Both the position numbers and the translations under genes were made by a program. The notes under the pieces are model-generated. The model was given only the letters and a program-made list of their open reading frames with translations. It did no database searches and was not told the origin of the DNA. DNA of 64,000 nt from Pseudomonadota bacterium (GTDB taxonomy: Bacteria > Myxococcota_A > UBA796 > SXON01), in NCBI GenBank assembly GCA_030685065.1, contig JAUXQH010000022.1, forward strand, positions 62,001-126,000. The letters run 5' to 3'. This document shows positions 47,387 through 55,042 of this stretch, piece after piece; the stretch's first letter is position 1; the number at the start of each line of letters is the position of its first letter.

Positions 47387-47875
47387 TCAGCCGCGAAGCG
47401 GGTTGGTGACGACGGTGATGGACAAGTCGGCTTGGTCGCCCACAGCGCCACCCGCCGCCGCCCGGTACTGGAGCAGCAGCCGGATCTGCAGCGCGCCGAG
47501 CCGAGAGCGATCGCTGAAGAGGTCGCGGGCATAGCCGTCAACGGCGATCGCGGCCACACTGCCGATCACTACGTCGGCGGTGGCGATGTTTCCAGGTGCG
47601 GGAAGCCAGTCGCCGTCCAGATACTTTGTCTGGATAGCCACTCTGCACTCGAAGGTGCCCGTCCGGTTCCGCATCTCCAGATGGACCGCAAGGTCCAGCG
47701 TCCCTGGGCCCACGTTGGCGAAGTCGTCGCCCGTGATGGGCATCGAGTCCCAAATGCTGCCCGAGACGGTGATCGCCTTCACCGTCTCGCGTCGAAGCAG
47801 CTCCCATTGGCGCACAGCGGACTGGAGGTTCGGTCGGCTGCCGGCCAGGACGGGTGAACAGCTTGGATTCTTCAT
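47387..47875 (-). CDS. hypothetical protein, first gene of the GH-like operon
   Basis: This 162-residue protein starts at ATG 47875 (MKNPSCSPVLAGS), with an in-frame ATG at 47899 as alternative. It has no signal peptide and no motif I recognise. The predicted pattern is beta strands (LDLAVHLEMRNRTGTFECRVAIQTKYL, ADVVIGSVAAIAVDGYARDLF, LGALQIRLLLQYR). It lies 6 bases before the 891-residue gene and is of similar lower GC, so the three genes 47875-43809 probably form one imported operon. The function is unknown; a small partner or adaptor of the enzyme is one possibility. Confidence 0.7.
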   Translation of the reverse strand: MKNPSCSPVLAGSRPNLQSAVRQWELLRRETVKAITVSGSIWDSMPITGDDFANVGPGTLDLAVHLEMRNRTGTFECRVAIQTKYLDGDWLPAPGNIATADVVIGSVAAIAVDGYARDLFSDRSRLGALQIRLLLQYRAAAGGAVGDQADLSITVVTNPLRG

Positions 47876-47898
47876 CGGAGATCCCTGTGGTTCCGCCA

Positions 47899-47927
47899 TG
47901 CCTACACGACGCGAGCCGCCCGGTCAA
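47899..47927 (-). promoter_or_regulatory. candidate promoter of the GH-like operon
   Basis: On the minus strand TTGACC (47927-47922) and TAGGCA (47904-47899) are 17 bases apart. Transcription would begin about 17 bases before ATG 47875, supporting that start over ATG 47899, which abuts the -10 box. Confidence 0.45.
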
Positions 47928-47995
47928 GCCGGGAATTGCAGGCGCAGCCCCGGTAGGGCTCGCGGAATCGACCAGGCTACCCAGGAAGCTCGGCG

Positions 47996-48409
47996 CTAGT
48001 CGTCGTCGTCATCGCCCGCGACGGCGTCGAAGAAGCCGTCGGGGTCGTCCCCGTCGTCATCCTTGTCGTCGTCCTCGTCCGCGTCGTCTTCGTCCTTCGT
48101 GGTCCACTCGATCTCACAGACCTTCTCCACGAGGGAGACGATCTCTTCGCCGGTGTACTCGAACTCGTCGTTGCTCTCGAACTCTTCTTCGAGCAGCTCG
48201 AGGAGGGACGCTTCCATCTCGCCGGACGACTCGAGCTTGAGGATGATCTCGACGCCGTCGTCCAGCTTCATCTCTTCGGCAACCGTGCCGATGAGCTCGA
48301 TGACGTACGCGGCGACGGTCTCGCCGTCGGGCGCGCCGCTCTGAGCGTCAAAATACTCGTCCAGCTGCTCGACGAGCGTGTCGCGCATCTCGTGCGGGAG
48401 CTGCATCAT
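47996..48409 (-). CDS. small acidic protein with poly-Asp tail
   Basis: This 137-residue cytoplasmic protein starts at ATG 48409 (MMQLPHEMRDTLVEQL). The first 100 residues are an acidic helical domain (EEMKLDDGVEIILKLESSGE, LLELLEEEFESNDEF), and the last 35 are almost all Asp and Glu, ending GDDDDD. I know no named family. It diverges from adenosine deaminase, sharing a 75-base upstream region. A histone-like, chaperone-like or metal-buffering role is imaginable but unsupported. Confidence 0.8.
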   Translation of the reverse strand: MMQLPHEMRDTLVEQLDEYFDAQSGAPDGETVAAYVIELIGTVAEEMKLDDGVEIILKLESSGEMEASLLELLEEEFESNDEFEYTGEEIVSLVEKVCEIEWTTKDEDDADEDDDKDDDGDDPDGFFDAVAGDDDDD

Positions 48410-48484
48410 GGTCCTCGTGTCTCCGATGGCCGCGCGTATAGCGGGAACTCTCGCGGACTTCAAGGGGCCGCGATAGGTTCTGGG

Positions 48485-49762
48485 ATGCGCATTGCCTCTC
48501 CCCTGACGAACGAACCGGGTCCTAGCTCGGCTCCCGCCCTCCCGTCCCTCTCTGATGCCCTGATCGCGGCCCTCCCAAAGACGGACCTCCACGTCCATCT
48601 CGACGGCTCGCTGAGGGTCTCCACGCTGATCGAGTTGGCGCGCGAGCGGAACGTCCCGCTGCCCTCGTTCACCGAGGAGGGGATGAACGAGCTCGTGTTC
48701 AAGCCGAGCTACGCGAACCTCGGCGAGTACCTGGCCGGCTTCGCATGGACCTGCGCGGTCATGCAGGACGCGGAGGCCATCGAGCGCATCGCGTACGAGT
48801 TCGCGCTGGACAACTGGGCCGAGGGCGTCCGCTACGTCGAGGTGCGGTTCGCCCCGCAGCTCCACCAGCACGTAGGGCTCGACGCCCGCGGCGTGCTCCG
48901 CGCCGTGCAGAAGGGGATGGACCGGGCCTCGCGCGAGGTCAACGCCACGCTCCCGGCCAACGCCCTGCCGTTCCGCTACGGCCTCATCGTGTGCGCCCTG
49001 CGCGCGTTCAACGAGCAGGCCTCGACCTACTACGGCCAGCTCATGCGGGCGTTGTCGAAGGCGCCGCGGCGCAAGGTGTTCGGGATCGCGTCGCTCGAGC
49101 TCGCGCGGGAGGCCGTGTGGGCGCGGGACGAGGCGGGGATCCCGGTCGTCGGGTTCGATCTGGCCGGCCAGGAGGACGGCTACCCCGCGGTCGACCACGT
49201 CGAGGCCTACGACTACGCCCACCAGAACTTCATGCACAAGACCGTGCACGCGGGCGAGGCGTACGGAGCCGAGAGCATCTTCCAGTCGATCACGCTCCTG
49301 CATGCCGACCGCATCGGGCACGGGTACCTGCTCTTCTCCCCCGAGCGCGTGACCGATCCGAAGATCGCCGATCCCGAGGCCTACACCCGCCGCCTCGCCG
49401 ACTTCATCGCCGACCGCCGCGTCACGATGGAGGTGTGCATCACCTCCAACCTCCAGACCAACCCTGCGATCGGCTCCGCGGCTGAGCATCCGCTCCGCAA
49501 GATGCTCGACCACCGCTTGTCCGTCGTGTTGTGCACCGACAATCGCCTCGTCTCCCACACCACCGTGAGCAACGAGATCCGCGTCGCGGTGGATGCCCTC
49601 GGCGTCAACCACCGGCAGCTGCGCGACATCATCATCCACGGGTTCAAGCGCAGCTTCTACCCAGGCACCTACCTGGACAAGCGGGCGTACGTCCGCCAGG
49701 CGATCGACCATTACGACGCCGTGATCGCGCGGTTCGCCGAGGCTGAGGCGAACGAGCGCTGA
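48485..49762 (+). CDS. add: adenosine deaminase family protein
   Basis: This 425-residue amidohydrolase converts adenosine to inosine if it follows the family. Zinc and catalytic motifs are in order: DLHVHLDGSL, GFDLAGQEDGYP, HAGEAYGAESI, LHADRIGHG and LCTDNRLVSHTTVS. It has a longer N-terminus than E. coli Add and ends in a typical helical bundle. ATG 48485 has only a weak upstream site (GATAGGTTCTGGG). Adenine deaminase and related nucleoside deaminases are alternatives, but SHTTVSNEIR favours adenosine deaminase-type enzymes. Confidence 0.9.
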   Translation: MRIASPLTNEPGPSSAPALPSLSDALIAALPKTDLHVHLDGSLRVSTLIELARERNVPLPSFTEEGMNELVFKPSYANLGEYLAGFAWTCAVMQDAEAIERIAYEFALDNWAEGVRYVEVRFAPQLHQHVGLDARGVLRAVQKGMDRASREVNATLPANALPFRYGLIVCALRAFNEQASTYYGQLMRALSKAPRRKVFGIASLELAREAVWARDEAGIPVVGFDLAGQEDGYPAVDHVEAYDYAHQNFMHKTVHAGEAYGAESIFQSITLLHADRIGHGYLLFSPERVTDPKIADPEAYTRRLADFIADRRVTMEVCITSNLQTNPAIGSAAEHPLRKMLDHRLSVVLCTDNRLVSHTTVSNEIRVAVDALGVNHRQLRDIIIHGFKRSFYPGTYLDKRAYVRQAIDHYDAVIARFAEAEANER

Positions 49763-49786
49763 GTCCCTTCCGGCCGAGCGGGAGGG

Positions 49787-51502
49787 CTACTTCTTTCCGA
49801 ACAACCGGGAGAGGAAGCCCCCGCCCGCCGGCGCCCCGCCCGGGGAGGGTGCGGACGGGCCCTCGCGGACGAGCCGCTTCATCTCCCGTACGGCGTCCGG
49901 ATTGGTGGGGCGGAGCTTCAGCGCGGTGACGAAGGCCTGCCGCGCGGCGGCCTCGTTCCCCATCGTCCGCAGGATGATGCCGCGGAGAACCCACACGTTG
50001 TCCAGCTTCTCGTTGGCCTGGAGGGCGGCTTCCACCCGGGCGGCGCCCTTCGCGGCGGCGGCCTCGTTGCGCGTGTGTTCGAGCCGGAAGGTGGTGAACC
50101 CCGCGTAGGCATTGAACTCGGGCTCGTCGGGCATGGCACGGATGACCCGGGCGAAGAGCTCATGGGCCATGGGCAGGCGCCCCGCCTGGAGGTCGGCGAC
50201 GCCCCGCTTGAAGTCGGACTCGGCCTCGAGGATGAGGCGCACCCGCTCGGTCGCCTTCTCGTCGTCGGTCTTCTCGCCGTGGATCACCCTCGAGATGTAG
50301 GCGGCGCGCCGATCTTCGTCCCCGAGGACCTCCCAGGCGCCGCGGACGCGATCGAACAGCTCGCTTGCCGCCTGTTGGATCTCGGCGGGGTCGGCCGTGA
50401 AGCGGTCGGGGTGAAGCCGTTGGGCGAGGCCGAAGTAGGCGCGGCGGTGGGTCTCCGCGGCGTCCTCCCAGCCGGTGCCGAGCACGGCGAAGTGGGTCTC
50501 CGCGGCCCGGATCCGCGTGAGCGCCGGCCCGAAGCGGGCCACGAGGGGATCGGCGGGCGAGGCGCCGGCGGGACGGCCACCGCCGAGGGTCACGGTGACG
50601 CTCGATCCGCCGAAGGGATGCGCGGAGGCGTCCGCGGGCTCGGGTTCGGGGGGGGGCACGGGCGCGGGGGGGCGCTGCGCGCCGAGGACGGGCTCCTGCG
50701 GGGAGGGGCCCGGGGAGGGGCCCGGGGTGGGATCCGGCGGCGCGGCGAGCGAGGCGACAGGCGTGATGCGGGACCGGCCGGAGTCCGTGGGGAGCTCGCT
50801 CCGGATGAGGTCCGCGATGTCGTCGACCGTGAGCTCGACGCGCGGGGGCGCCGCGGGATCTCGCGGGGTCGCTGCCGCGAGGAGCACCTCCGACGGGGGG
50901 ACGGCAGCCGGCGACGAGCCCCGCACCACCACGGCCGAGGCGCCCTCGTCGGCCTCCACCGCGCCGAGCGCCCACGCCAGGGCGAGCGCCCGCGCGATCA
51001 CGTCGGGCTCATCGGGGCCAAAGTCGATCACGTCCCCGAGCGGCCGGCCCCCGTCGAGCTCGAGGAGGTAGCGGGTGACCTCGGCGCCGGCCGGGATGCG
51101 GGCGAGGAGCGCCGCCTGAACGTGGACCGCGCGCGGCGCCGCGTCGGCGGGGGCCGGGGCGAGCTGGTCGGCGGCGCCCCACAGGAGCGCGATCGCGTCG
51201 AGCGGCTCGAAGGCGGGCGCCGGCGCGTCCGGGTGCATCAGGACCTCGCCGTCGGCCTCGCCCAGGGCCTCGCGCAGCCGGAGCTGCGCGACCGCCGTGC
51301 ACAGCGATTCGCCGTCCATCCCGGTGAGGCGTTCGCCGATGCGCTCCGGCGACTCGCTCTTCAGGTTGGACTGCACGAGCACGAGCGTTCCCGCGCGGAA
51401 GAAGAACAGGCGCCGCCGCTTGTCCTGGCGCCACTCGATCGCGCACGTCGCCTGCACCCGCACGGCGCGGCAGATCGCGGCGGCGAGGAGGAGGCCGCTC
51501 AT
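49787..51502 (-). CDS. J-domain and TPR protein with DUF4388-like N-terminus
   Basis: This protein of about 571 residues starts at ATG 51502. The N-terminus (SGLLLAAAICRAVRVQATC, LFFFRAGTLVLVQSNL) resembles the DUF4388/PATAN module found in myxobacterial signalling proteins. A Pro-rich linker follows, then a J domain with the HPD motif intact (AQRLHPDRFTADPAEI) that should stimulate an Hsp70, then TPR repeats (FARVIRAMPDEPEFNAYAG, GIILRTMGNEAAARQAF) and a Gly/Pro tail. The gene follows a related receiver/J/TPR gene by 13 bases, so they are likely one operon and one pathway. Confidence 0.85.
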   Translation of the reverse strand: MSGLLLAAAICRAVRVQATCAIEWRQDKRRRLFFFRAGTLVLVQSNLKSESPERIGERLTGMDGESLCTAVAQLRLREALGEADGEVLMHPDAPAPAFEPLDAIALLWGAADQLAPAPADAAPRAVHVQAALLARIPAGAEVTRYLLELDGGRPLGDVIDFGPDEPDVIARALALAWALGAVEADEGASAVVVRGSSPAAVPPSEVLLAAATPRDPAAPPRVELTVDDIADLIRSELPTDSGRSRITPVASLAAPPDPTPGPSPGPSPQEPVLGAQRPPAPVPPPEPEPADASAHPFGGSSVTVTLGGGRPAGASPADPLVARFGPALTRIRAAETHFAVLGTGWEDAAETHRRAYFGLAQRLHPDRFTADPAEIQQAASELFDRVRGAWEVLGDEDRRAAYISRVIHGEKTDDEKATERVRLILEAESDFKRGVADLQAGRLPMAHELFARVIRAMPDEPEFNAYAGFTTFRLEHTRNEAAAAKGAARVEAALQANEKLDNVWVLRGIILRTMGNEAAARQAFVTALKLRPTNPDAVREMKRLVREGPSAPSPGGAPAGGGFLSRLFGKK

Positions 51503-51515
51503 TGGTCCAACCCGG

Positions 51516-53360
51516 TCATGTCTCAAGCCCCCGGAGCGCTTCCCGTGCGGGGTCGAACTCGTGATTCTTCTCGATGGCGCTCCGAAGGAGCCGGCGGGCC
51601 TCGTCGACCTCGCCGCGCGCGCCGAGCACGCGCCCCAGGTAGTAGAGCGCGGATTCGTCCTCCGAGTCGAGCGCCAACGCGCGGCGGAGCTCGGCCTCGC
51701 CCGCGGCGGGGTCCTCCGGGCAGCCCTTGTGGCGCGCCCACCCGAGCATCGCGAGGATGTCGGCGGCCTCGCCCTCGAGGAGGATTGCCATGTGGAACAG
51801 CGCCGCCGCGGTCACGAATTCACCGCGCAGAAACAGCTCGCGGGCCCGCTCGGCCTGGAGGACCGCGTGGTCTTCCATCCCGATCTGCCCCTGCCGCACG
51901 CCCGCCTCGCCGCGGAGCCGCGCGTCGTAGATGGCGCGCCGGGCCAGGTCGGACAAGACCCGACCGGCCTCCAGCGCACGCTCGTAGACGGCGCGGCCGC
52001 ACGCGCGGGAGGCGTCATCCAACGCGACGGGGTGCCCCTCCGGGTGGAATCGCGCGAGCGCAGCGACCGTGGCGGCGTTGATCTCGTCCACGTCGGCGTC
52101 GGGCTGGAGGCCGAGCACGGTGTAGTGGTTGGCGTCGAGCAGCGCGCGGTGCTCGGCGCGCAGCCGCGCGGCGAGCTCGGTGGTGTCGAGCTCGGCGAGG
52201 CCGGCATCCCGGCTCTGCGCGGAGGCGGCATCGACCGAGAGGCTCGCGAGCCCCCAGTCCTTGAGGAGCACGAGCAGGGTGGCCGCGCGCGGACCGGACA
52301 CCCGCACACAGTCCCCCGCCGGCGCACCGCCGACGAGCAGGGCGCGCAACACGCCGAGCGCGTTGTCCGGATCGAGGAGGGGCCAGAGGGAGAGCACCGC
52401 CGGCGCGATGCGAACGAAAAGCGGGAGGTCCGCCTCGTCCAACGCGATCGGCTCGTCCTGGAGGCGCCAGGCGATCACCGCGGGGTGAACGTCGAACCCG
52501 GCGAGGCCGATCGTCTCGACCGGATCGAGCACGTAGCGGCCCGCGGCGAGCTGGCCGATCCCGACGGCGCGACGGACCAGCTGCTCCTGGAGGGCGCGCT
52601 CGACCGCGCGGCGCTCGATGAGGTGCGAGCGGAGCAGGACCTCTCCGAGGGGGGTGCCGCCGCGCCTCCCCTCCTCGATGCTGGCGGCGAGATGTTCGGG
52701 GGACAGGATGCCGAGCTGGAGCAGCACCTGCCCGAAGCCGGTGGCCTGGTCGTTCGAGCGGGCCGCCATCGGAGCCCCCCGCGCGAAGGAGAGCTTGGCG
52801 CGCAGGCCGTCTGCACCCTCCGCTTCGAGGACACCGGAAAAAGCCGACGCGTGGAGCCGGCGCAGCAACGGGACGAAGCAGCCGGGGCCCAGCTCACCCT
52901 CTTCTCGAACGGGCGGGGGCTCGGTCGCGCCGCAAGAGGACTCTCGCGGCACGCGCACCACGCCAGGGCGAAGGGACTCCGCCGGGGCAGCCTCCTCGGG
53001 CTCGGCGCGAGGCGAGATCGCCGCGAGCAGCGCTGCCCGATCGACCGGCTTGGCGAGAAACGCGTCGGCGCCCGCCGCCAGCGCGGCGGAGAGGGCGTGC
53101 GTACGCGCCGAGACCATGACGATGCGTACCCGCTCACCCCAGGGGGACATGCGGATGTGCGCGCACACCGCGGCGCCATCGAGCCCCGGGAGGAGGAGGT
53201 CCACGACGACGAGCGCGGGGCGGAGCTCGGCGAAGCGCCGCAGCGCTTCCTGGCCGTCCGCGGCGGTCTCGACGTGCCAACCGAGCTCTCCCAGCAAGCC
53301 GGACAGGACCGCCTGGGCAAGAGGATCGTCTTCGATGAGCAACGCGACCGGTTCGGCCAT
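51516..53360 (-). CDS. response regulator with DUF4388-like, degenerate J and TPR domains
   Basis: This 614-residue protein has an N-terminal receiver domain with Glu10-Asp11-Asp12, phospho-acceptor Asp54 (VVVDLLLPGLDG) and Lys104 (LAKPVD), so it is probably phosphorylated by a histidine kinase. The middle resembles DUF4388/PATAN (FSGVLEAEG, GRGAPMAAR-like, ILSPEHLAASIEEG). A J-like segment (HYTVLGLQPDADVDEIN) has FHPEG where HPD is expected, so Hsp70 activation is doubtful. TPR repeats end the protein. No DNA-binding domain is seen. No histidine kinase is in the window. Confidence 0.87.
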   Translation of the reverse strand: MAEPVALLIEDDPLAQAVLSGLLGELGWHVETAADGQEALRRFAELRPALVVVDLLLPGLDGAAVCAHIRMSPWGERVRIVMVSARTHALSAALAAGADAFLAKPVDRAALLAAISPRAEPEEAAPAESLRPGVVRVPRESSCGATEPPPVREEGELGPGCFVPLLRRLHASAFSGVLEAEGADGLRAKLSFARGAPMAARSNDQATGFGQVLLQLGILSPEHLAASIEEGRRGGTPLGEVLLRSHLIERRAVERALQEQLVRRAVGIGQLAAGRYVLDPVETIGLAGFDVHPAVIAWRLQDEPIALDEADLPLFVRIAPAVLSLWPLLDPDNALGVLRALLVGGAPAGDCVRVSGPRAATLLVLLKDWGLASLSVDAASAQSRDAGLAELDTTELAARLRAEHRALLDANHYTVLGLQPDADVDEINAATVAALARFHPEGHPVALDDASRACGRAVYERALEAGRVLSDLARRAIYDARLRGEAGVRQGQIGMEDHAVLQAERARELFLRGEFVTAAALFHMAILLEGEAADILAMLGWARHKGCPEDPAAGEAELRRALALDSEDESALYYLGRVLGARGEVDEARRLLRSAIEKNHEFDPAREALRGLET

Positions 53361-53524
53361 GACTTCGCTTCGCAGCGCCCTCGGCAGCGGGTATCACGGG
53401 ACGCGGGCGCGCGGGCGTCGACATGACGCGCTCCGTTCCGGCGCGTGGGGGCGGACAGATTCTGGTCGTCGGGGGCGGCCCTGCGAGCAAAATGGCGTGC
53501 TACGTTCGCGCCAGCGAGGCCCCC

Positions 53525-54178
53525 ATGGTCAACAAGGTCATTCTCATCGGTAATCTCGGCAAGGATCCGGAGGTGCGCTCGACCGCCGGCGGTACTTCCG
53601 TCTCGACGCTCAGCATCGCGACCTCCAGCCGGACCAAGGACAAGGAGGGAAACTGGACCGACCAGACCGAGTGGCATCGCGTCGTGGTCTGGGGGCGGGA
53701 CGCGGAGAACGTCCAGAAGTTCTGCAAGAAGGGCAAGCAGCTCTACATCGAGGGGCGGCTCCAGACCAAGAAGTGGCAGGACAAGGAAGGCAAGGACCAG
53801 TACACGACCGAGGTCGTGGCTGAGAACGTGCGCTTCCTCGGCGGCGGCGGCGGCGGCGGCGGTGAAGAGGGCGGCGGTGGCTTCGGCGGCGGTGGCCGTG
53901 GCTCCAGCGGCGGCGGCGGCTCCAGCGGCGGCGGCGGAAGCTACGGCGGCGGCGGCGGATCTCGCGGCGGTGGCGGCGGCTCGGGCGGCGGCTACGGCGG
54001 CGGTGGTTCGGGCGGCGGCAGCGGCGGTTCGGGCGGCGGCTACGGCGGTGGCGGTTCCGGTGGCGGCGGCGGCTACGGCGGCGGTGGTTCCGGTGGTGGC
54101 GGCGGGCGTGGCGGCGGCGGGCAGTCGCCTCCGGACGATTCGCCTCCCTACGCTCCGGATGACGACATCCCGTTCTAG
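53525..54178 (+). CDS. ssb: single-stranded DNA-binding protein with very long glycine-rich linker
   Basis: This 217-residue SSB has an OB fold (MVNKVILIGNLGKDPEVR, TEWHRVVVWGRDAENVQKF, LYIEGRLQTKKWQDKEG) over about 110 residues. Residues about 110-200 are almost only Gly with Ser, Tyr and Arg, and the end DDDIPF is the conserved acidic tip that recruits repair proteins. The linker is longer and purer in glycine than in most SSBs. ATG 53525 gives the standard N-terminus; ATG 53492 would add 11 residues. The 164-base upstream region holds its promoter, not clearly seen. Confidence 0.96.
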   Translation: MVNKVILIGNLGKDPEVRSTAGGTSVSTLSIATSSRTKDKEGNWTDQTEWHRVVVWGRDAENVQKFCKKGKQLYIEGRLQTKKWQDKEGKDQYTTEVVAENVRFLGGGGGGGGEEGGGGFGGGGRGSSGGGGSSGGGGSYGGGGGSRGGGGGSGGGYGGGGSGGGSGGSGGGYGGGGSGGGGGYGGGGSGGGGGRGGGGQSPPDDSPPYAPDDDIPF

Positions 54179-54237
54179 AGCCGGCCACCCTCGAGCCGGC
54201 CACCCTCGAGCCGGCTTCGCTCGAGCCGGCTCGGGGC
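54178..54237. repeat. four 15-bp tandem repeats after ssb
   Basis: Units begin GAGCCGGC at 54178, 54193, 54208 and 54223. The first two are identical; the others diverge in the second half. GAGCCGGCTC in the last is a perfect palindrome, so units can pair with each other. No T-run follows. They fill the whole gap between the ends of two convergent genes. Confidence 0.8.
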
Positions 54238-54680
54238 TACCACGGCCGGTCGGCCCCCAGCGGTGACTGGTCGGCGTCCACCTTCCAGCTGGCCGGCTTG
54301 CTGCGCACCCAGTGCTGCTCCAGGGTCACGACGTCCAGCCGGCCGCGGCGCACGTCGTACCCCTCGATACGCACCACGACGACGCCCTCGCGTGTCTCGG
54401 GCAGGCGCGCCTCTTCGAGCTCGTCCCCCACGACCACCTGCACCACGGACACGTCCGTCATGCGGATCTGGGGGTCCGAGAGCAGGCGTCCGAGCTTGAG
54501 CTTCTCCTCGGGGGTCTCCAGGAAGGCGGCGGCCCCGCCCGGATCGTTCCAGCGCACCTTGAGCCAGTAGTCGTTCACCGCGGCGGCGAGCGTTCCGGTG
54601 TCCTGCCGCTCCTTCATCTTCAGGCGCACGGCGGGACTACAGGCGGTGAACAGCAGGAACAGCGGAAGGGCGAAGCGCAT
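54237..54680 (-). CDS. small hypothetical lipoprotein
   Basis: This 147-residue protein begins MRFALPLFLLFTACSPAV, a lipobox signal peptide (LFTAC). The mature part (LAAAVNDYWLKVRWNDPGGAAAFLETPEEK, VVQVVVGDELEEARL) looks like a small alpha/beta domain, similar in style to NTF2-like lipoproteins, but I cannot assign it. It diverges from the PEGA-type lipoprotein gene with only 20 bases between the starts, so they must share promoter DNA. Confidence 0.8.
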   Translation of the reverse strand: MRFALPLFLLFTACSPAVRLKMKERQDTGTLAAAVNDYWLKVRWNDPGGAAAFLETPEEKLKLGRLLSDPQIRMTDVSVVQVVVGDELEEARLPETREGVVVVRIEGYDVRRGRLDVVTLEQHWVRSKPASWKVDADQSPLGADRPW

Positions 54681-54700
54681 CGGCTCGGATATATCGTGCC

Positions 54701-55006
54701 ATGCCCTCTGTCGCGCGTATGGCGGTCCCGGCCCTGATCCTCGCCCTGTTCTCGGGCTGCGCGCACCGGGTCTCCCTCGTGTCCCACCCCGTCGGCGCCT
54801 ACGTCACCGTTGGTGAGACACGCGCCGGCGTTGCGCCGGTCGAGCTCGAGATCCCGGCCTTCGGGGGGCGCCGCGTGTCCATCCAACGGACGGACTACCG
54901 CCCGCTCGACCTACGCCTCCCGCTGCTTCCGCCGCGGGAGGTCGAGGTGCGCCTGGTGCGCGAGCACGGCGGGGCGGGATCGTGGGATCCCGAGGACATC
55001 GACTGA
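54701..55006 (+). CDS. PEGA-domain lipoprotein
   Basis: This 101-residue protein has a lipobox signal peptide (ALILALFSGCAHR) and a single PEGA-like domain: VSHPVGAYVTVGETRAGVAPVELEIPAF, a repeat family named for its Pro-Glu-Gly-Ala pattern and found on surface proteins. It ends in an acidic tail. ATG 54701 or the in-frame ATG 54719 could start it. The likely location is the periplasmic face of a membrane. Function unknown. Confidence 0.8.
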   Translation: MPSVARMAVPALILALFSGCAHRVSLVSHPVGAYVTVGETRAGVAPVELEIPAFGGRRVSIQRTDYRPLDLRLPLLPPREVEVRLVREHGGAGSWDPEDID

Positions 55007-55016
55007 CATCGACCGA

Positions 55017-55035
55017 GGGCGTGACGGCCACGCCC
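55017..55035. terminator. possible bidirectional hairpin between convergent genes
   Basis: GGGCGTG (55017-55023) pairs with CACGCCC (55029-55035) around ACGGC, between the PEGA lipoprotein and htpG ends. No strong T-run follows on either side. Confidence 0.3.
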
Positions 55036-55042
55036 CCCGGCT

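Noticed and set aside
47996..49711. Long leftward frame opposite adenosine deaminase joined to the acidic protein
   Set aside because: Only the part after ATG 48409 has protein-like composition; the rest is antisense to a well-supported enzyme gene.
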